Positions 34,852 through 42,796 of a stretch of 58,248 bases of DNA are shown in pieces. The translations under genes and the position numbers were made by a program. Position 1 is the stretch's first letter. Each line of letters starts with the position of its first letter. The notes under the pieces were generated by a model. It was not told the origin of the DNA. It ran no database searches and saw only the letters and a program-made list of their open reading frames with translations. The DNA is from an uncultured Veillonellaceae bacterium. Its GTDB lineage: Bacteria > Bacillota > Negativicutes > Selenomonadales > Selenomonadaceae. The DNA lies in NCBI GenBank assembly GCA_900314825.1, contig OMWS01000029.1, positions 1 through 58,248 of the forward strand, given 5' to 3'.

Positions 34852-36707
34852 CAGGCGTTTTCTCCTTTCGCTTCCTTGATGGTGCCGCGCAGCTCGCGCT
34901 CCGCAGCGAAAAATTGCGCCACGGCTTCCGCTGCCGGACGGTTCATGCCCGGCGCCGCCGCGAGCTCGTCGACGCTTGCGGCCTTGATCTTTGCCAGCGT
35001 GCCGAACGTGCTCCAGAGCGCCTTGCGGCGCGTCGGGCCGATGCCGACGATATGGTCGAGCACGGACACGAGATTGCGCTTGCCACGCAGATTCCGATGG
35101 TAGGTGATGGCGAAGCGGTGCGCCTCGTCGCGGATGCGCTCGATGAGATAGAGCGCCTGGCTGTGGCGCGGCAAGACAACGGGATCGCTCTCGCCCTCGC
35201 GGAAGACGAGCTCGAACTGCTTCGCGAGCCCGACGACCGGCACGTCCTTGTGCCCTGCGCCGCGGATGATCGCGAGCGCTGACGACAACTGGCCCTTGCC
35301 GCCATCGATGACGATGAGATCGGGAAGCTCGTCCTCCGGCAGGTCGCCGTAGCGGCGCTGCGTAACCTCGCGCATGGAAAGGAAGTCATCGGGCTTGCCT
35401 TCCGTACTCTGGATTTTGAAACGGCGATAATCCGATTTTTTTGGCAACCCGCCCTCGAAGACGACCATGGACGCGACGGTCTCCGAGCCTTGGATATGCG
35501 AAATATCGAAGCATTCCATGCGGTTCGGCAGCTTCTTGAGCCCGAGATATTTCCCGAGTTCCTCGACGGCGCCGAGCGTCTGCGCATTCGCCTGCTGGAT
35601 TTTCGCCGCCTCGTCCGCGAGAAATTTTTCCGCATTGCTCGCGGCCATGGCGACGATGTCATGCTTCGTGCCGCGCTGCGGGACGAGGATCTGCACGGCC
35701 GCGTTCTTTTTCTCCGCCAGCCACGTTTCGAGGAGTTCCCGTTCTGCGATCTCCATCGGCAAGAGGATTTCGCGCGGGATGAACGTCGCGCGGTGATAAT
35801 ATTGCTGGAGGAACGCCGCGAGGAGCGCCTCGTCGGACTCGTCCTCGCTGCCCTGCAAGAGAAAATGTTCGCGCCCGATCATCTTGCCCGAGCGGATGAA
35901 GAACACCTGCACGCAGGCGCCGACGGCCGCACGCGCCATGCCGATGGCATCCTGGTCGCCCGCGCCCGTCACGATGTTCTGCTTCTCCGCGACCTTTTTC
36001 ACAGCGGCGAGCTGGTCCCGCAGGCGCGCGGCAAGCTCGAATTGATAATCTGCCGCCGCCGCTTTCATGCGCGCCTCGAGCTCGCGCTCGACCGCCTCCG
36101 TGCGCCCTTCGAGGAACAACAGCACGGAGCGGATCATCTCGTCGTATTCCTCTTTTTCCACCTTGCCGACGCACGGCGCGAGGCAGCGGTGGATGTGGTA
36201 TTCGAGGCACGGCCGGTCCTGGAGCGTCTTGCAATTGCGCAGTGGAAACAGCCGCCGCAACAATTTCAAGCTCTCGTGCACGGCCGTGACATTCGTATAT
36301 GGGCCGAAGTAGCGCGCGCCGTCCTTCGCGATGCGATGCGTGAGATAGACGCGGGGGAACGCTTCCTGCAGCGTGACTTTTACATAGGGATACGACTTGT
36401 CATCCTTCAAGCTGATGTTGTAGCGCGGCCGGTGCTTCTTGATGAGATTGCACTCGAGGATGAGCGCCTCGACCTCGCTCGCCGTCATGATGAATTCGAA
36501 GTCCGCGACATTCGCGACCATGGCGCGGACTTTCGGCGTGTGGTTCCGCTGGCTCTGGAAATACTGTCGCACGCGGTTCTTCAGCACGACGGCCTTTCCG
36601 ACATAGATGATCTTCCCCGCCGCATTCTTCATGATATAGACGCCGGGGTTTTCGGGCAGGAGCTTCAGCTTTTCGCGCACGACGTCGGGGATGGGACGTT
36701 CTTCCAT
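34851..36707 (-). CDS. uvrC: Excinuclease ABC subunit C
   Basis: Makes both incisions in nucleotide excision repair. 618 residues: GIY-YIG domain (PGVYIMKNAAGKIIYVGKA, about 20-38), UVR motif region (YQFELAARLRDQLAAV, about 205), RNase H-like domain (MECFDISHIQGSETVASMVV and VIDGGKGQLSSA) and a C-terminal helix-hairpin-helix (GIGPTRRKALWSTFG). ATG 36707 fits the family start; further upstream codons overlap the tRNA terminator. No separate promoter is seen between that terminator and the gene. Confidence 0.96.
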   Translation of the reverse strand: MEERPIPDVVREKLKLLPENPGVYIMKNAAGKIIYVGKAVVLKNRVRQYFQSQRNHTPKVRAMVANVADFEFIMTASEVEALILECNLIKKHRPRYNISLKDDKSYPYVKVTLQEAFPRVYLTHRIAKDGARYFGPYTNVTAVHESLKLLRRLFPLRNCKTLQDRPCLEYHIHRCLAPCVGKVEKEEYDEMIRSVLLFLEGRTEAVERELEARMKAAAADYQFELAARLRDQLAAVKKVAEKQNIVTGAGDQDAIGMARAAVGACVQVFFIRSGKMIGREHFLLQGSEDESDEALLAAFLQQYYHRATFIPREILLPMEIAERELLETWLAEKKNAAVQILVPQRGTKHDIVAMAASNAEKFLADEAAKIQQANAQTLGAVEELGKYLGLKKLPNRMECFDISHIQGSETVASMVVFEGGLPKKSDYRRFKIQSTEGKPDDFLSMREVTQRRYGDLPEDELPDLIVIDGGKGQLSSALAIIRGAGHKDVPVVGLAKQFELVFREGESDPVVLPRHSQALYLIERIRDEAHRFAITYHRNLRGKRNLVSVLDHIVGIGPTRRKALWSTFGTLAKIKAASVDELAAAPGMNRPAAEAVAQFFAAERELRGTIKEAKGENA

Positions 36708-36727
36708 CAGGGGATCTCTCCAAGCAA

Positions 36728-36757
36728 ATAAAAAACGGCACGTCCTGCGACATGCCG
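36728..36757 (-). terminator. Terminator of tRNA-Leu transcript
   Basis: Minus strand 9-bp stem, CGGCATGTC with GACGTGCCG (one G-T pair), 4-nt loop, then GTTTTTTA. Located 14 nt after the tRNA and about 20 nt before uvrC. Confidence 0.8.
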
Positions 36758-36770
36758 ATGCGAATCGATT

Positions 36771-36855
36771 TGGTGCGGATGAAGGGGGTCGAACCCATAC
36801 GCCTTGCGGCACTGGATCCTAAATCCAGCGCGTCTGCCAGTTCCGCCACATCCGC
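36771..36855 (-). tRNA. tRNA-Leu (anticodon TAG)
   Basis: Minus strand GCGGATGTGGCGGAACTGGC opens the acceptor stem; anticodon arm CTGGA-TTTAGGA-TCCAG gives anticodon TAG (codon CTA); a long variable arm (TGCCGCAAGGCGT) marks a class II tRNA; GGTTCGACCCC T-arm; 3' CATCCGC pairs with the 5' end and CCA is encoded. Confidence 0.97.
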
Positions 36856-36867
36856 AGGAACGGAGAC

Positions 36868-36896
36868 ATCATATCAAAAATTTGAGAATGCGTCAA
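36868..36896 (-). promoter_or_regulatory. Promoter of tRNA-Leu
   Basis: Minus strand: TTGACG, 17-nt spacer, TATGAT, ending 12 nt before the tRNA. Confidence 0.8.
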
Positions 36897-36902
36897 TGAT
36901 TT

Positions 36903-38054
36903 TCAGAGCCGCGGCAGCAGCCAGCCGAAGACGCTGACGAGGGCCGATCCGACGGAGAAGCCCGGTTCGGCTTTTTCTGCGAGGAGGTCGACGGAGCCGA
37001 CGGACTTGCCATCGTAGCGCAAGATGATCTTGCCGACGGGCGTGCCTTCGGCGACGGGGGCTTCGAGCACTTTCGGCAGATCGTACGTCACGGTGTAGCG
37101 CTTCGGGTCTTCGCCTTTGATGATGGGATAATTCACGTCCGTTGCCGGATGCACGGCGACCGTCGCCTGCTTCGCGCCCTTGACCCAGACGGATTTCCGC
37201 AGGCGGTCGCGCTGGATGCCTTTCTTGAGGCGCGTCTGTGCGAATCCATAGTCGAGGAGCTTCCGTGCATCGTCAAAGCGCACCTTTGGGTCGGGCGCTT
37301 TCATGACGATGCAGATGAGCTCGAGCCCGTTGCGGCGCGCCGAGGCCGCGAGGCAGCCGCCCGCGTCCTGCGTCCAGCCCGTCTTGATGCCCGTCATGCC
37401 GTCGTAATGGCCGAGCAGCTCATTCGAATTTTCGACCATCTTCACCTTGCTTTTCGGCAATTCCCAGCGGATCGGCGCTTTCTCGATGATGACGATGTCA
37501 CGGAACGCTTTCTTCGTCATCGCGTAGCGCGCGAGCTTTGCCATGTCGCGCGCCGTCGAAGTATGCCCAGGATTTGTGAGGCCGTTCGGATTCGCGAAAT
37601 GCGTGTCCGTCATGCCGAGCGCCTTTGCTTCCTCATTCATCTTGTCGACGAACTTCGGCACGGAGCCCGCGGCCGTCTCGGCAAGCGCGACGGCTGCACC
37701 ATTGTCGGAGACAAGCATCATGCCGCGAATGAGCTCGTCCGCCGTGAAGAGATCGCCAGCGGAAAATTCCAGCGGACAGTCTTCTGTCTCATACGCGTTC
37801 TGCGAAATCATGACGTTTTGATGACGCCCCAAGAGATCGAGCGCCAAGAGGCATGTCATGATTTTCGTCATGCTCGCGGGCGATCGCTGCGTGTCCGCGT
37901 CTTTTTCATAGACAACGCGCCCCGTCGATGCTTCGATGACGATGGCCGACTGCGCCGTGATGACCGGCGCGTCAACGGTTTCTGCTGCACACGCCGCCCG
38001 TATGGGAAGCAGCGTCACGCAGATGGTCAACAACAAACAAAAGATTTTTTGCAA
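36903..38054 (-). CDS. dacA: D-alanyl-D-alanine carboxypeptidase (penicillin-binding protein 5/6 type)
   Basis: 383 residues, removes the terminal D-Ala of peptidoglycan stems. Signal peptide (cut near Ala-Cys-Ala-Ala, residue 24), active-site Ser61-x-x-Lys64 (SPASMTK), SDN triad 116-118 and KTG 224-226, then the PBP5_C beta domain (VHPATDVNYPIIKG) and a C-terminal amphipathic hydrophobic end (SALVSVFGWLLPRL) for membrane attachment. TTG 38054 is taken as the start since AGAAGGG lies about 7 nt upstream; TTG 38072 is in frame but lacks a site. Confidence 0.94.
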   Translation of the reverse strand: MQKIFCLLLTICVTLLPIRAACAAETVDAPVITAQSAIVIEASTGRVVYEKDADTQRSPASMTKIMTCLLALDLLGRHQNVMISQNAYETEDCPLEFSAGDLFTADELIRGMMLVSDNGAAVALAETAAGSVPKFVDKMNEEAKALGMTDTHFANPNGLTNPGHTSTARDMAKLARYAMTKKAFRDIVIIEKAPIRWELPKSKVKMVENSNELLGHYDGMTGIKTGWTQDAGGCLAASARRNGLELICIVMKAPDPKVRFDDARKLLDYGFAQTRLKKGIQRDRLRKSVWVKGAKQATVAVHPATDVNYPIIKGEDPKRYTVTYDLPKVLEAPVAEGTPVGKIILRYDGKSVGSVDLLAEKAEPGFSVGSALVSVFGWLLPRL

Positions 38055-38089
38055 GTTCGATTCCCTTCTCAAACGTTCAAACGCCCCCT

Positions 38090-38141
38090 ATTATACAAGA
38101 AGCGCCGCACCCTTTTCAAGTGCGGCGCCGCGTTATATAAT
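38090..38141. promoter_or_regulatory. Mirrored divergent promoters around a perfect inverted repeat
   Basis: Minus promoter for dacA: TTGAAA (38114-38119), 18-nt spacer, TATAAT (38090-38095). Plus promoter for the AI-2E gene: TTTTCA (38113-38118), 17-nt spacer, TATAAT (38136-38141). The -35 boxes overlap in the 9-nt loop of a perfect inverted repeat, GCGCCGCAC (38102-38110) and GTGCGGCGC (38120-38128). The layout is symmetric about position 38115. Confidence 0.75.
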
Positions 38142-38176
38142 GACGGTATCTGTTTTCCTTACGAAAGGAGTCCCGT

Positions 38177-39229
38177 ATGTCCCTCCGTCCTTATCGCACA
38201 TCGATCTTGCTCGGCGTGACGTTCACGCTGCTCTTGTCGACGTTCTGGTTTTTGCCGCAGCTCGCATTCATCATTTTCATCTCGCTCCTCTTGCAGCTTT
38301 TGCTCACGCCGCTCGTCGACCGCATGGCCAAAAAAATGCCGCGCGTGCTTGCCTGCGGCTTCGCGCTCATCCTGCTGCTCGTCATCATCTTCACAATCCT
38401 CACGATCGTCACGAGCACGCTGATCCCGACGTTCACACGCTTCGTCACGGATTTCCCCGAGCTCTCGGAAAAAATCGAGCAGATGCCGTTCATCCATGAC
38501 TCGACCGTGCTCGCGGACAGTTTCGACAGCCTGTGGGTCGAGCTCAAGAATGCGAGCGTCGACGCGCTCAAAGGGTCGCTCGACATCGTCGTCTCGCTCT
38601 TCGGCAAGATCATCGACTTCGTCATCATCTTGTTCGTGACGTTTTATTTGCTGAAAGACGGCGACACCATCAAAGCATATCTCGCGAGCCGCTTCCCGCG
38701 CCGCGATTACACGCGCGTGCTGAATCTTTTCGATAACATCCTGCACGCGCTGCGCATCTACATCGTGAGCCAGCTCATCATCTGCTGCATCACGGCGACG
38801 GTCGTCTTCCTCTACTACACCGTGCGCGGCCTGCCGTATGCGTCCGTCTTCGCCGTCGTCTCTGGCCTCTGCGAGTTCATCCCCGTGCTCGGCCCGACGG
38901 TCGCGTCGGCTTTCGGCACGATCCTCACGGCGACGGTCTCGCCGATGATCGCGCTGCAGACGGCGTGCTTCTACCTCGTGCTGACGCAGGTGAACCACAA
39001 CTTCGTCTCGCCGACGCTCATCGGCAAGACGCTGAACCTCCATCCCATCGCCATCATCCTCGGCATCATCCTCGGCGGCGAAGTCCTCGCGGCCCCCGGC
39101 ATGTTCCTCGCCGTCCCCTTCATCGTCATCTGCAAGCTCGTCATCGAAGACATCTACCGCGACCGCGTCGAGATGAAAGACAAACTCAAGCGCTCGCGGT
39201 GGCTGAACCACAAAAGCACGAACGACTGA
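38177..39229 (+). CDS. AI-2E family transporter
   Basis: 350 residues with about eight transmembrane helices: two near the N-terminus (ILLGVTFTLLLSTFWF and LACGFALILLLVIIFTIL), a soluble stretch, FVIILFVTFYLLKDGD, then SVFAVVSGLCEFIPVLGPTVA, a hallmark of the family, and ends LAVPFIVICKLVIED. Members export autoinducer-2 or act as Na+/H+ antiporters or other exporters; substrate unknown. ATG 38177 follows AAAGGAG. Divergent from dacA. Confidence 0.92.
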   Translation: MSLRPYRTSILLGVTFTLLLSTFWFLPQLAFIIFISLLLQLLLTPLVDRMAKKMPRVLACGFALILLLVIIFTILTIVTSTLIPTFTRFVTDFPELSEKIEQMPFIHDSTVLADSFDSLWVELKNASVDALKGSLDIVVSLFGKIIDFVIILFVTFYLLKDGDTIKAYLASRFPRRDYTRVLNLFDNILHALRIYIVSQLIICCITATVVFLYYTVRGLPYASVFAVVSGLCEFIPVLGPTVASAFGTILTATVSPMIALQTACFYLVLTQVNHNFVSPTLIGKTLNLHPIAIILGIILGGEVLAAPGMFLAVPFIVICKLVIEDIYRDRVEMKDKLKRSRWLNHKSTND

Positions 39230-39230
39230 C

Positions 39231-39275
39231 CCCATCCTTCTGGGGACCGCGAAGCGGTGGTGGGAGTCCCCTGTA
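39231..39275 (+). repeat. Partial copy of the R1-type repeat arm
   Basis: GGGGACCGCGAAGCGGTGG (39242-39260) is identical over 19 nt to the left arm beside R1 (33727-33745) and is framed by CCCCATCC and GGGAGTCCCC. The body of the repeat is absent. Confidence 0.6.
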
Positions 39276-39285
39276 CATCAAAACA

Positions 39286-39334
39286 AAAAGAACGGCGTAA
39301 CTTCCGCGGGTGCAAGAAGTTACGTCGTTCTTTT
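39286..39334. terminator. Bidirectional terminator between AI-2E and DUF2971 genes
   Basis: 19-bp stem with one G-T pair: AAAAGAACGGCGTAACTTC with GAAGTTACGTCGTTCTTTT around an 11-nt loop; A-run on one side and T-run on the other. Confidence 0.92.
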
Positions 39335-40281
39335 CATCTCAGCGGAATATTCGACTTCACGACGCGTTCCGCCGCGTCCTTGACGCCGAGCTCGCGCAGG
39401 CAGCGCGTGAAGGCGACTTCGATGACGTCGGCGTACTGGCTCGGGCCGATGATGATCTGTTCGAGCGTCTCGCCAATCGGCAGCCCCGTGCCCTGCTCGC
39501 CGACGGCGCGCCACGGCAGCTTGTAGATGACCTGCGGGATGCCGTCGACGCTGACGAGATCGTAGGCAAGCTTGTCGACCATGGCATCTTGATAAATAAA
39601 ACGCCACTCGCGTTCCTCGACAAAGCCGGGATTCTTGATGGAGAAAATCGACGTCAACATCATATTGATGAATGCTTCGAGCATCGTCGCCGGCTCGCCG
39701 GCCTTGAGGTCGTCGATGTGATCCTCCACATTGTTCATCATGCGGTCGAAGCCGCGCGTGAATTGCTCGCCCGTCAGGTATTCGACTGGCGCGATGCGGA
39801 GCGCCAGCTCCTTCGTCGAAGCGATGACCGTCGCCGGATTCAGGATGAACGCGACGCCCGTCTTGCGCCCATACGCACGCCACATCGAGAGACGCCCCTT
39901 CGCATCCGCTTCGAAATCGTGTTCCGAGACACACGCGAGATACGTGTGCGTCGTGAACTTGCGCTCGTTGCGATTGAGGTCTGCAAGGATGCTGCCGATC
40001 ATGTTCTCACCCCAACCGAGCGCTGTCGCGATGCGCTTCATCTGCGCCTGTCGCCGCGCCGAGCCCTGCACGGCCGTATTGATGAGCTGGATGCCGTAGT
40101 CGATCTCACGGTAATCATTCATGCACGCGGCCGAGCGCATCCAGAGCGAACGCCCGCGCAAGATATTGAGCCCCGTCGTCGCGCTCGTGTAGTACGCGAA
40201 ATGCATCCTGGAAAAATCCGCCCGCTCCAGCCTCCGCGCGTAGATTGGGCGGAAAATCTTCAGGAAATCAAACTCGTTCAT
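39334..40281 (-). CDS. DUF2971 domain protein
   Basis: 315 residues. Family-like segments: FAYYTSATTGLNILRGRSL, MNDYREIDYG, CVSEHDFEADAKGRLSMWRA followed by YGRKTGVAF, and EEREWRFIYQ. DUF2971 proteins are soluble, of unknown activity, and scattered among genomes, often in variable regions. ATG 40281 follows GGGAG. It lies between a partial repeat arm plus terminator and the full repeat R2, consistent with an accessory gene between two housekeeping genes. The 5' gap contains no recognised promoter. Confidence 0.8.
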   Translation of the reverse strand: MNEFDFLKIFRPIYARRLERADFSRMHFAYYTSATTGLNILRGRSLWMRSAACMNDYREIDYGIQLINTAVQGSARRQAQMKRIATALGWGENMIGSILADLNRNERKFTTHTYLACVSEHDFEADAKGRLSMWRAYGRKTGVAFILNPATVIASTKELALRIAPVEYLTGEQFTRGFDRMMNNVEDHIDDLKAGEPATMLEAFINMMLTSIFSIKNPGFVEEREWRFIYQDAMVDKLAYDLVSVDGIPQVIYKLPWRAVGEQGTGLPIGETLEQIIIGPSQYADVIEVAFTRCLRELGVKDAAERVVKSNIPLR

Positions 40282-40408
40282 ACGGATCTCCCTTCTCACA
40301 ACGACAAAGGAAACCGTTACATTTACTAAAATGGTTTCATTACGCTGCCGACCGTCGCAATCACAGCAGCCTCTACCTCTGGGAGAGGTGCCGAGCGTCA
40401 GCGAGGCG

Positions 40409-40537
40409 GAGAGGGTACAAGGGTGCGATTTGTTCCAAAACAAAGAAGTCTTCGAAGCAGCACGTTTGATCGCAAACAACTCGATGCTTTGAAGACTTCT
40501 CATTTTTTGCCTTGCTATCGCACCCTAGTACCCTCTC
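40409..40537 (+). repeat. Palindromic repeat element R2 (inverted copy of R1)
   Basis: 129 bp with the same 21-bp ends and internal GAAGTCTTCGAAGCA hairpin as R1, in opposite orientation; the hairpin is followed by CATTTTTT on the plus strand. The last about 60 bp are nearly identical to R1. It fills most of the 335-nt gap 40282-40616; the left arm CAGCAGCCTCTACC starts near 40373, and 40538-40616 shows nothing further except a weak GTGACTG/CAGTTAC hairpin. Confidence 0.85.
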
Positions 40538-40616
40538 CTTCGGTTTTCGTTACGCTCGCAACAGAACCCCTGAACTGGTCTAGTAACTGCAACAGTCACT
40601 TTGTATTACATTTCAT

Positions 40617-40997
40617 TTACTTGATGACCATGACCGGGATCGGCGATTCCTCGACGACCTTCTGGCTCACGGAGCCGATGAGAGCCCCTTTGAACAAGCC
40701 GAGGCCGCGGCTGCCCATGATGATCATGTCGCTGTGCTCCTGCGCCGCGACGCGCAGGATGGCTTTCGGGATGCTGCCCGTCTCGACGTGCTTCGACGCC
40801 TTGAGATCATCCGGGAGCTTCTCCCAGATGCGGTCGAAGACGATATGGCTCGGGATATCCTTGTTGATGTTGCTCGCCACGTAGACGAAATCGAGATCCG
40901 CCTTGCACTTCTCCGCGAAGAAGATAGCCTCATCCGTCGCCTTGCAGCCATTCACCGAACCATCGACCGGCACAAGAATCTTGTTGATCTTCCCCAT
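40617..40997 (-). CDS. Universal stress protein (UspA family)
   Basis: 126 residues, single Usp domain: ILVPVDGSVNGCKATDEA at the start and the ATP-binding signature GSRGLG then GALIGSVS near the C-terminus. Soluble and probably nucleotide-binding; general stress role. ATG 40997 follows GGAGG. A terminator-like hairpin lies just upstream of the ribosome site. Confidence 0.93.
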   Translation of the reverse strand: MGKINKILVPVDGSVNGCKATDEAIFFAEKCKADLDFVYVASNINKDIPSHIVFDRIWEKLPDDLKASKHVETGSIPKAILRVAAQEHSDMIIMGSRGLGLFKGALIGSVSQKVVEESPIPVMVIK

Positions 40998-41013
40998 AGT
41001 AACGACCTCCTCA

Positions 41014-41049
41014 CAAAAATTTCCAAGCTGCCTTGCGTTCGCGCAGCTT
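41014..41049 (-). terminator. Terminator-like hairpin between thiC and usp
   Basis: Minus strand: AAGCTGC (41043-41049), 11-nt loop, GCAGCTT (41025-41031), then GGAAATTTTTG. It lies about 17 nt before the usp start, so it could end thiC or attenuate usp. Confidence 0.55.
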
Positions 41050-41146
41050 CTGCTTTCTTCTATGGGAGTATTCGATACCGACAGGGAAAATTCCTCTTGC
41101 TGGGAAAATAAATTTTTGAAAAGTTTGCACAACAGCGACACACGCG

Positions 41147-42469
41147 TCAATCATCGCAGGGGCACGTGCGCTTGTCGAAATACTTGTGGATGATCTCGAC
41201 GGCGCAGTAGTCGCCGCACATCGAGCAAGCGCCTTCGTCTTCAGGATTGCGCGCGCCACGCTTCTCTTTGGCGAGGGCGGGGTCGATGGCGAGCTCCATC
41301 TGCGCGTTCCAGTCGAGTTCCTTGCGCGCCTCGGCCATCTTGCGGTCCCAGTCGCGCGCGCCCGGCACATTTTTCACAAGATCGGCGGCGTGCGCTGCAA
41401 TGCGCGCCGTGATGACGCCCGTGTGCACGTCCTCGATCGTCGGCAGCGCGAGATGTTCCGCAGGCGTCACGTAACAGAGGAAATCCGCGCCCGAGGCCGC
41501 CGCGAGCGTGCCGCCGATGGCCGACGTGATGTGGTCGTAGCCTGGCGCGATATCCGTGACGAGCGGGCCGAGCACGTAGAACGGCGCGTTGCGGCACAGG
41601 CGTTTCTCGAGCTGCATGTTCGCTTTGATCTGGTCGAACGGCACATGACCCGGGCCTTCGACCATGACCTGCACGCCGCGCTTCCAGGCGCGGTCGACGA
41701 GGCTGCCGAGCGTGATGAGCTCCATGAGCTGTGCGCGGTCGGTCGCGTCCGCCGTGCAGCCCGGCCGCATGCCATCGCCGAGGCTGATCGTGACGTCGTA
41801 CTTTTCACAAATATCAAGGATGTCATCGTAGTGCTCGTACAGCAGATTTTCCTGCTCGTTGTGCAGCATCCAGCCCGCGATGAACGAGCCGCCGCGGCTC
41901 ACGATGTCCATGACGCGGCCTTGCGACCGCATGGCCTCGATGGCCGCGCGCGTCACGCCGCAGTGCAGCGTCATGAAATCCGCGCCGTCCTTCGCTTGTG
42001 CCTCGATCGTCTCGAGAATATCATCATCCGTCATCTCGACGACAGCGCCGTGCTCGCGGATGGAGCGCACCGTCGCCTGATAGAGCGGCACCGTGCCGAC
42101 CATGATGGGCGAATGCTCGATGATGCGGCGGCGCGACTCGTCGATGCCATTGCCCGTCGAGAGATCCATGACGGCATCCGCACCGCTGCGCACGGCCTCA
42201 TCGAGTTTTTCAAGCTCCGGTGCGATGTCCGGAAACGTGCTCGACGTGCCGATGTTCGCATTGACTTTCGTCTTGAGCCCCTCGCCGACACCGCGCGGCT
42301 GGAATTTGCCGTTGCTTTTCGCCAGATGGTTCACATTTGCGCAGATTGCAATCGTGCCCTTCGCCACGCGCTCACGCACCGTCTCGGCCGCGATGTGCTC
42401 CTCCTCCGCGACATGACGCATGATCTCCGTGATTTTCCCCTCGCGCGCCAGCTGCATCTGTGTTGCCAT
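41147..42469 (-). CDS. thiC: Phosphomethylpyrimidine synthase ThiC
   Basis: Radical SAM enzyme turning aminoimidazole ribotide into HMP-phosphate for thiamine. 440 residues, the shorter anaerobe/clostridial form lacking the long N-terminal extension. Conserved stretches include CANVNHLAKSNGKFQPRGVG, MTLHCGVTR, SLGDGMRPGC and VEGPGHVPFDQI; the C-terminal cluster motif is CSMCGDYC, with an additional CPC near the end. ATG 42469 follows CAGGAGG. Controlled by the TPP riboswitch upstream. Confidence 0.96.
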   Translation of the reverse strand: MATQMQLAREGKITEIMRHVAEEEHIAAETVRERVAKGTIAICANVNHLAKSNGKFQPRGVGEGLKTKVNANIGTSSTFPDIAPELEKLDEAVRSGADAVMDLSTGNGIDESRRRIIEHSPIMVGTVPLYQATVRSIREHGAVVEMTDDDILETIEAQAKDGADFMTLHCGVTRAAIEAMRSQGRVMDIVSRGGSFIAGWMLHNEQENLLYEHYDDILDICEKYDVTISLGDGMRPGCTADATDRAQLMELITLGSLVDRAWKRGVQVMVEGPGHVPFDQIKANMQLEKRLCRNAPFYVLGPLVTDIAPGYDHITSAIGGTLAAASGADFLCYVTPAEHLALPTIEDVHTGVITARIAAHAADLVKNVPGARDWDRKMAEARKELDWNAQMELAIDPALAKEKRGARNPEDEGACSMCGDYCAVEIIHKYFDKRTCPCDD

Positions 42470-42504
42470 GGAAAACGCCTCCTGAAATGAAAAGTTCAAC
42501 AAAA

Positions 42505-42538
42505 GAAAAACGCCAGACCGTGGCCGAGCCACGTCTGA
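42505..42538 (-). terminator. Expression-platform terminator of the thiC riboswitch
   Basis: Minus strand 10-bp stem with one bulged G, CAGACGTGGC with GCCACGGTCTG, then GGCGTTTTTCTTTT, between the riboswitch and thiC. Confidence 0.82.
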
Positions 42539-42565
42539 CGTCTATCATACAGCATCCAAACAAGG

Positions 42566-42646
42566 CCACTTCCCTACGCAGGTATTACCCCGACAGGTTC
42601 CAAGGGTCGGCCGCAAACGGCCTCTCAGCAAACGCTCCCCTAGTGG
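42566..42646 (-). promoter_or_regulatory. TPP riboswitch
   Basis: Minus strand shows the conserved order: P1 CCACT, AGGGG, GCTGAGAGG, ACCCTTGGAACCTG, GGGTAATACCTGCGTAGGGA, closing P1 AGTGG. It binds thiamine pyrophosphate. A terminator follows, so control is by transcription termination. Confidence 0.96.
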
Positions 42647-42672
42647 AATCTCATCCTGTAATTGTCGTTTCC

Positions 42673-42701
42673 AGTTTAGCAAAATCGCAGAGAAAAAGCA
42701 A
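42673..42701 (-). promoter_or_regulatory. Promoter of the thiC transcript
   Basis: Minus strand: TTGCTT, 17-nt spacer, TAAACT with TGC just before the -10. Start expected about 20 nt upstream of the riboswitch. Confidence 0.65.
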
Positions 42702-42731
42702 GAGACGAAGCTTTTTGGCATAGCCTTCCTC

Positions 42732-42760
42732 TTGCCGCGTCTGACGAGAAATGCTATACT
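42732..42760 (+). promoter_or_regulatory. Promoter of the MNT-HEPN pair
   Basis: TTGCCG, 17-nt spacer, TATACT with TGC before the -10, 37 nt upstream of the start codon. Confidence 0.65.
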
Positions 42761-42796
42761 TTATATAGAAATTGATGAAAAACGAGGTGACGCAGG

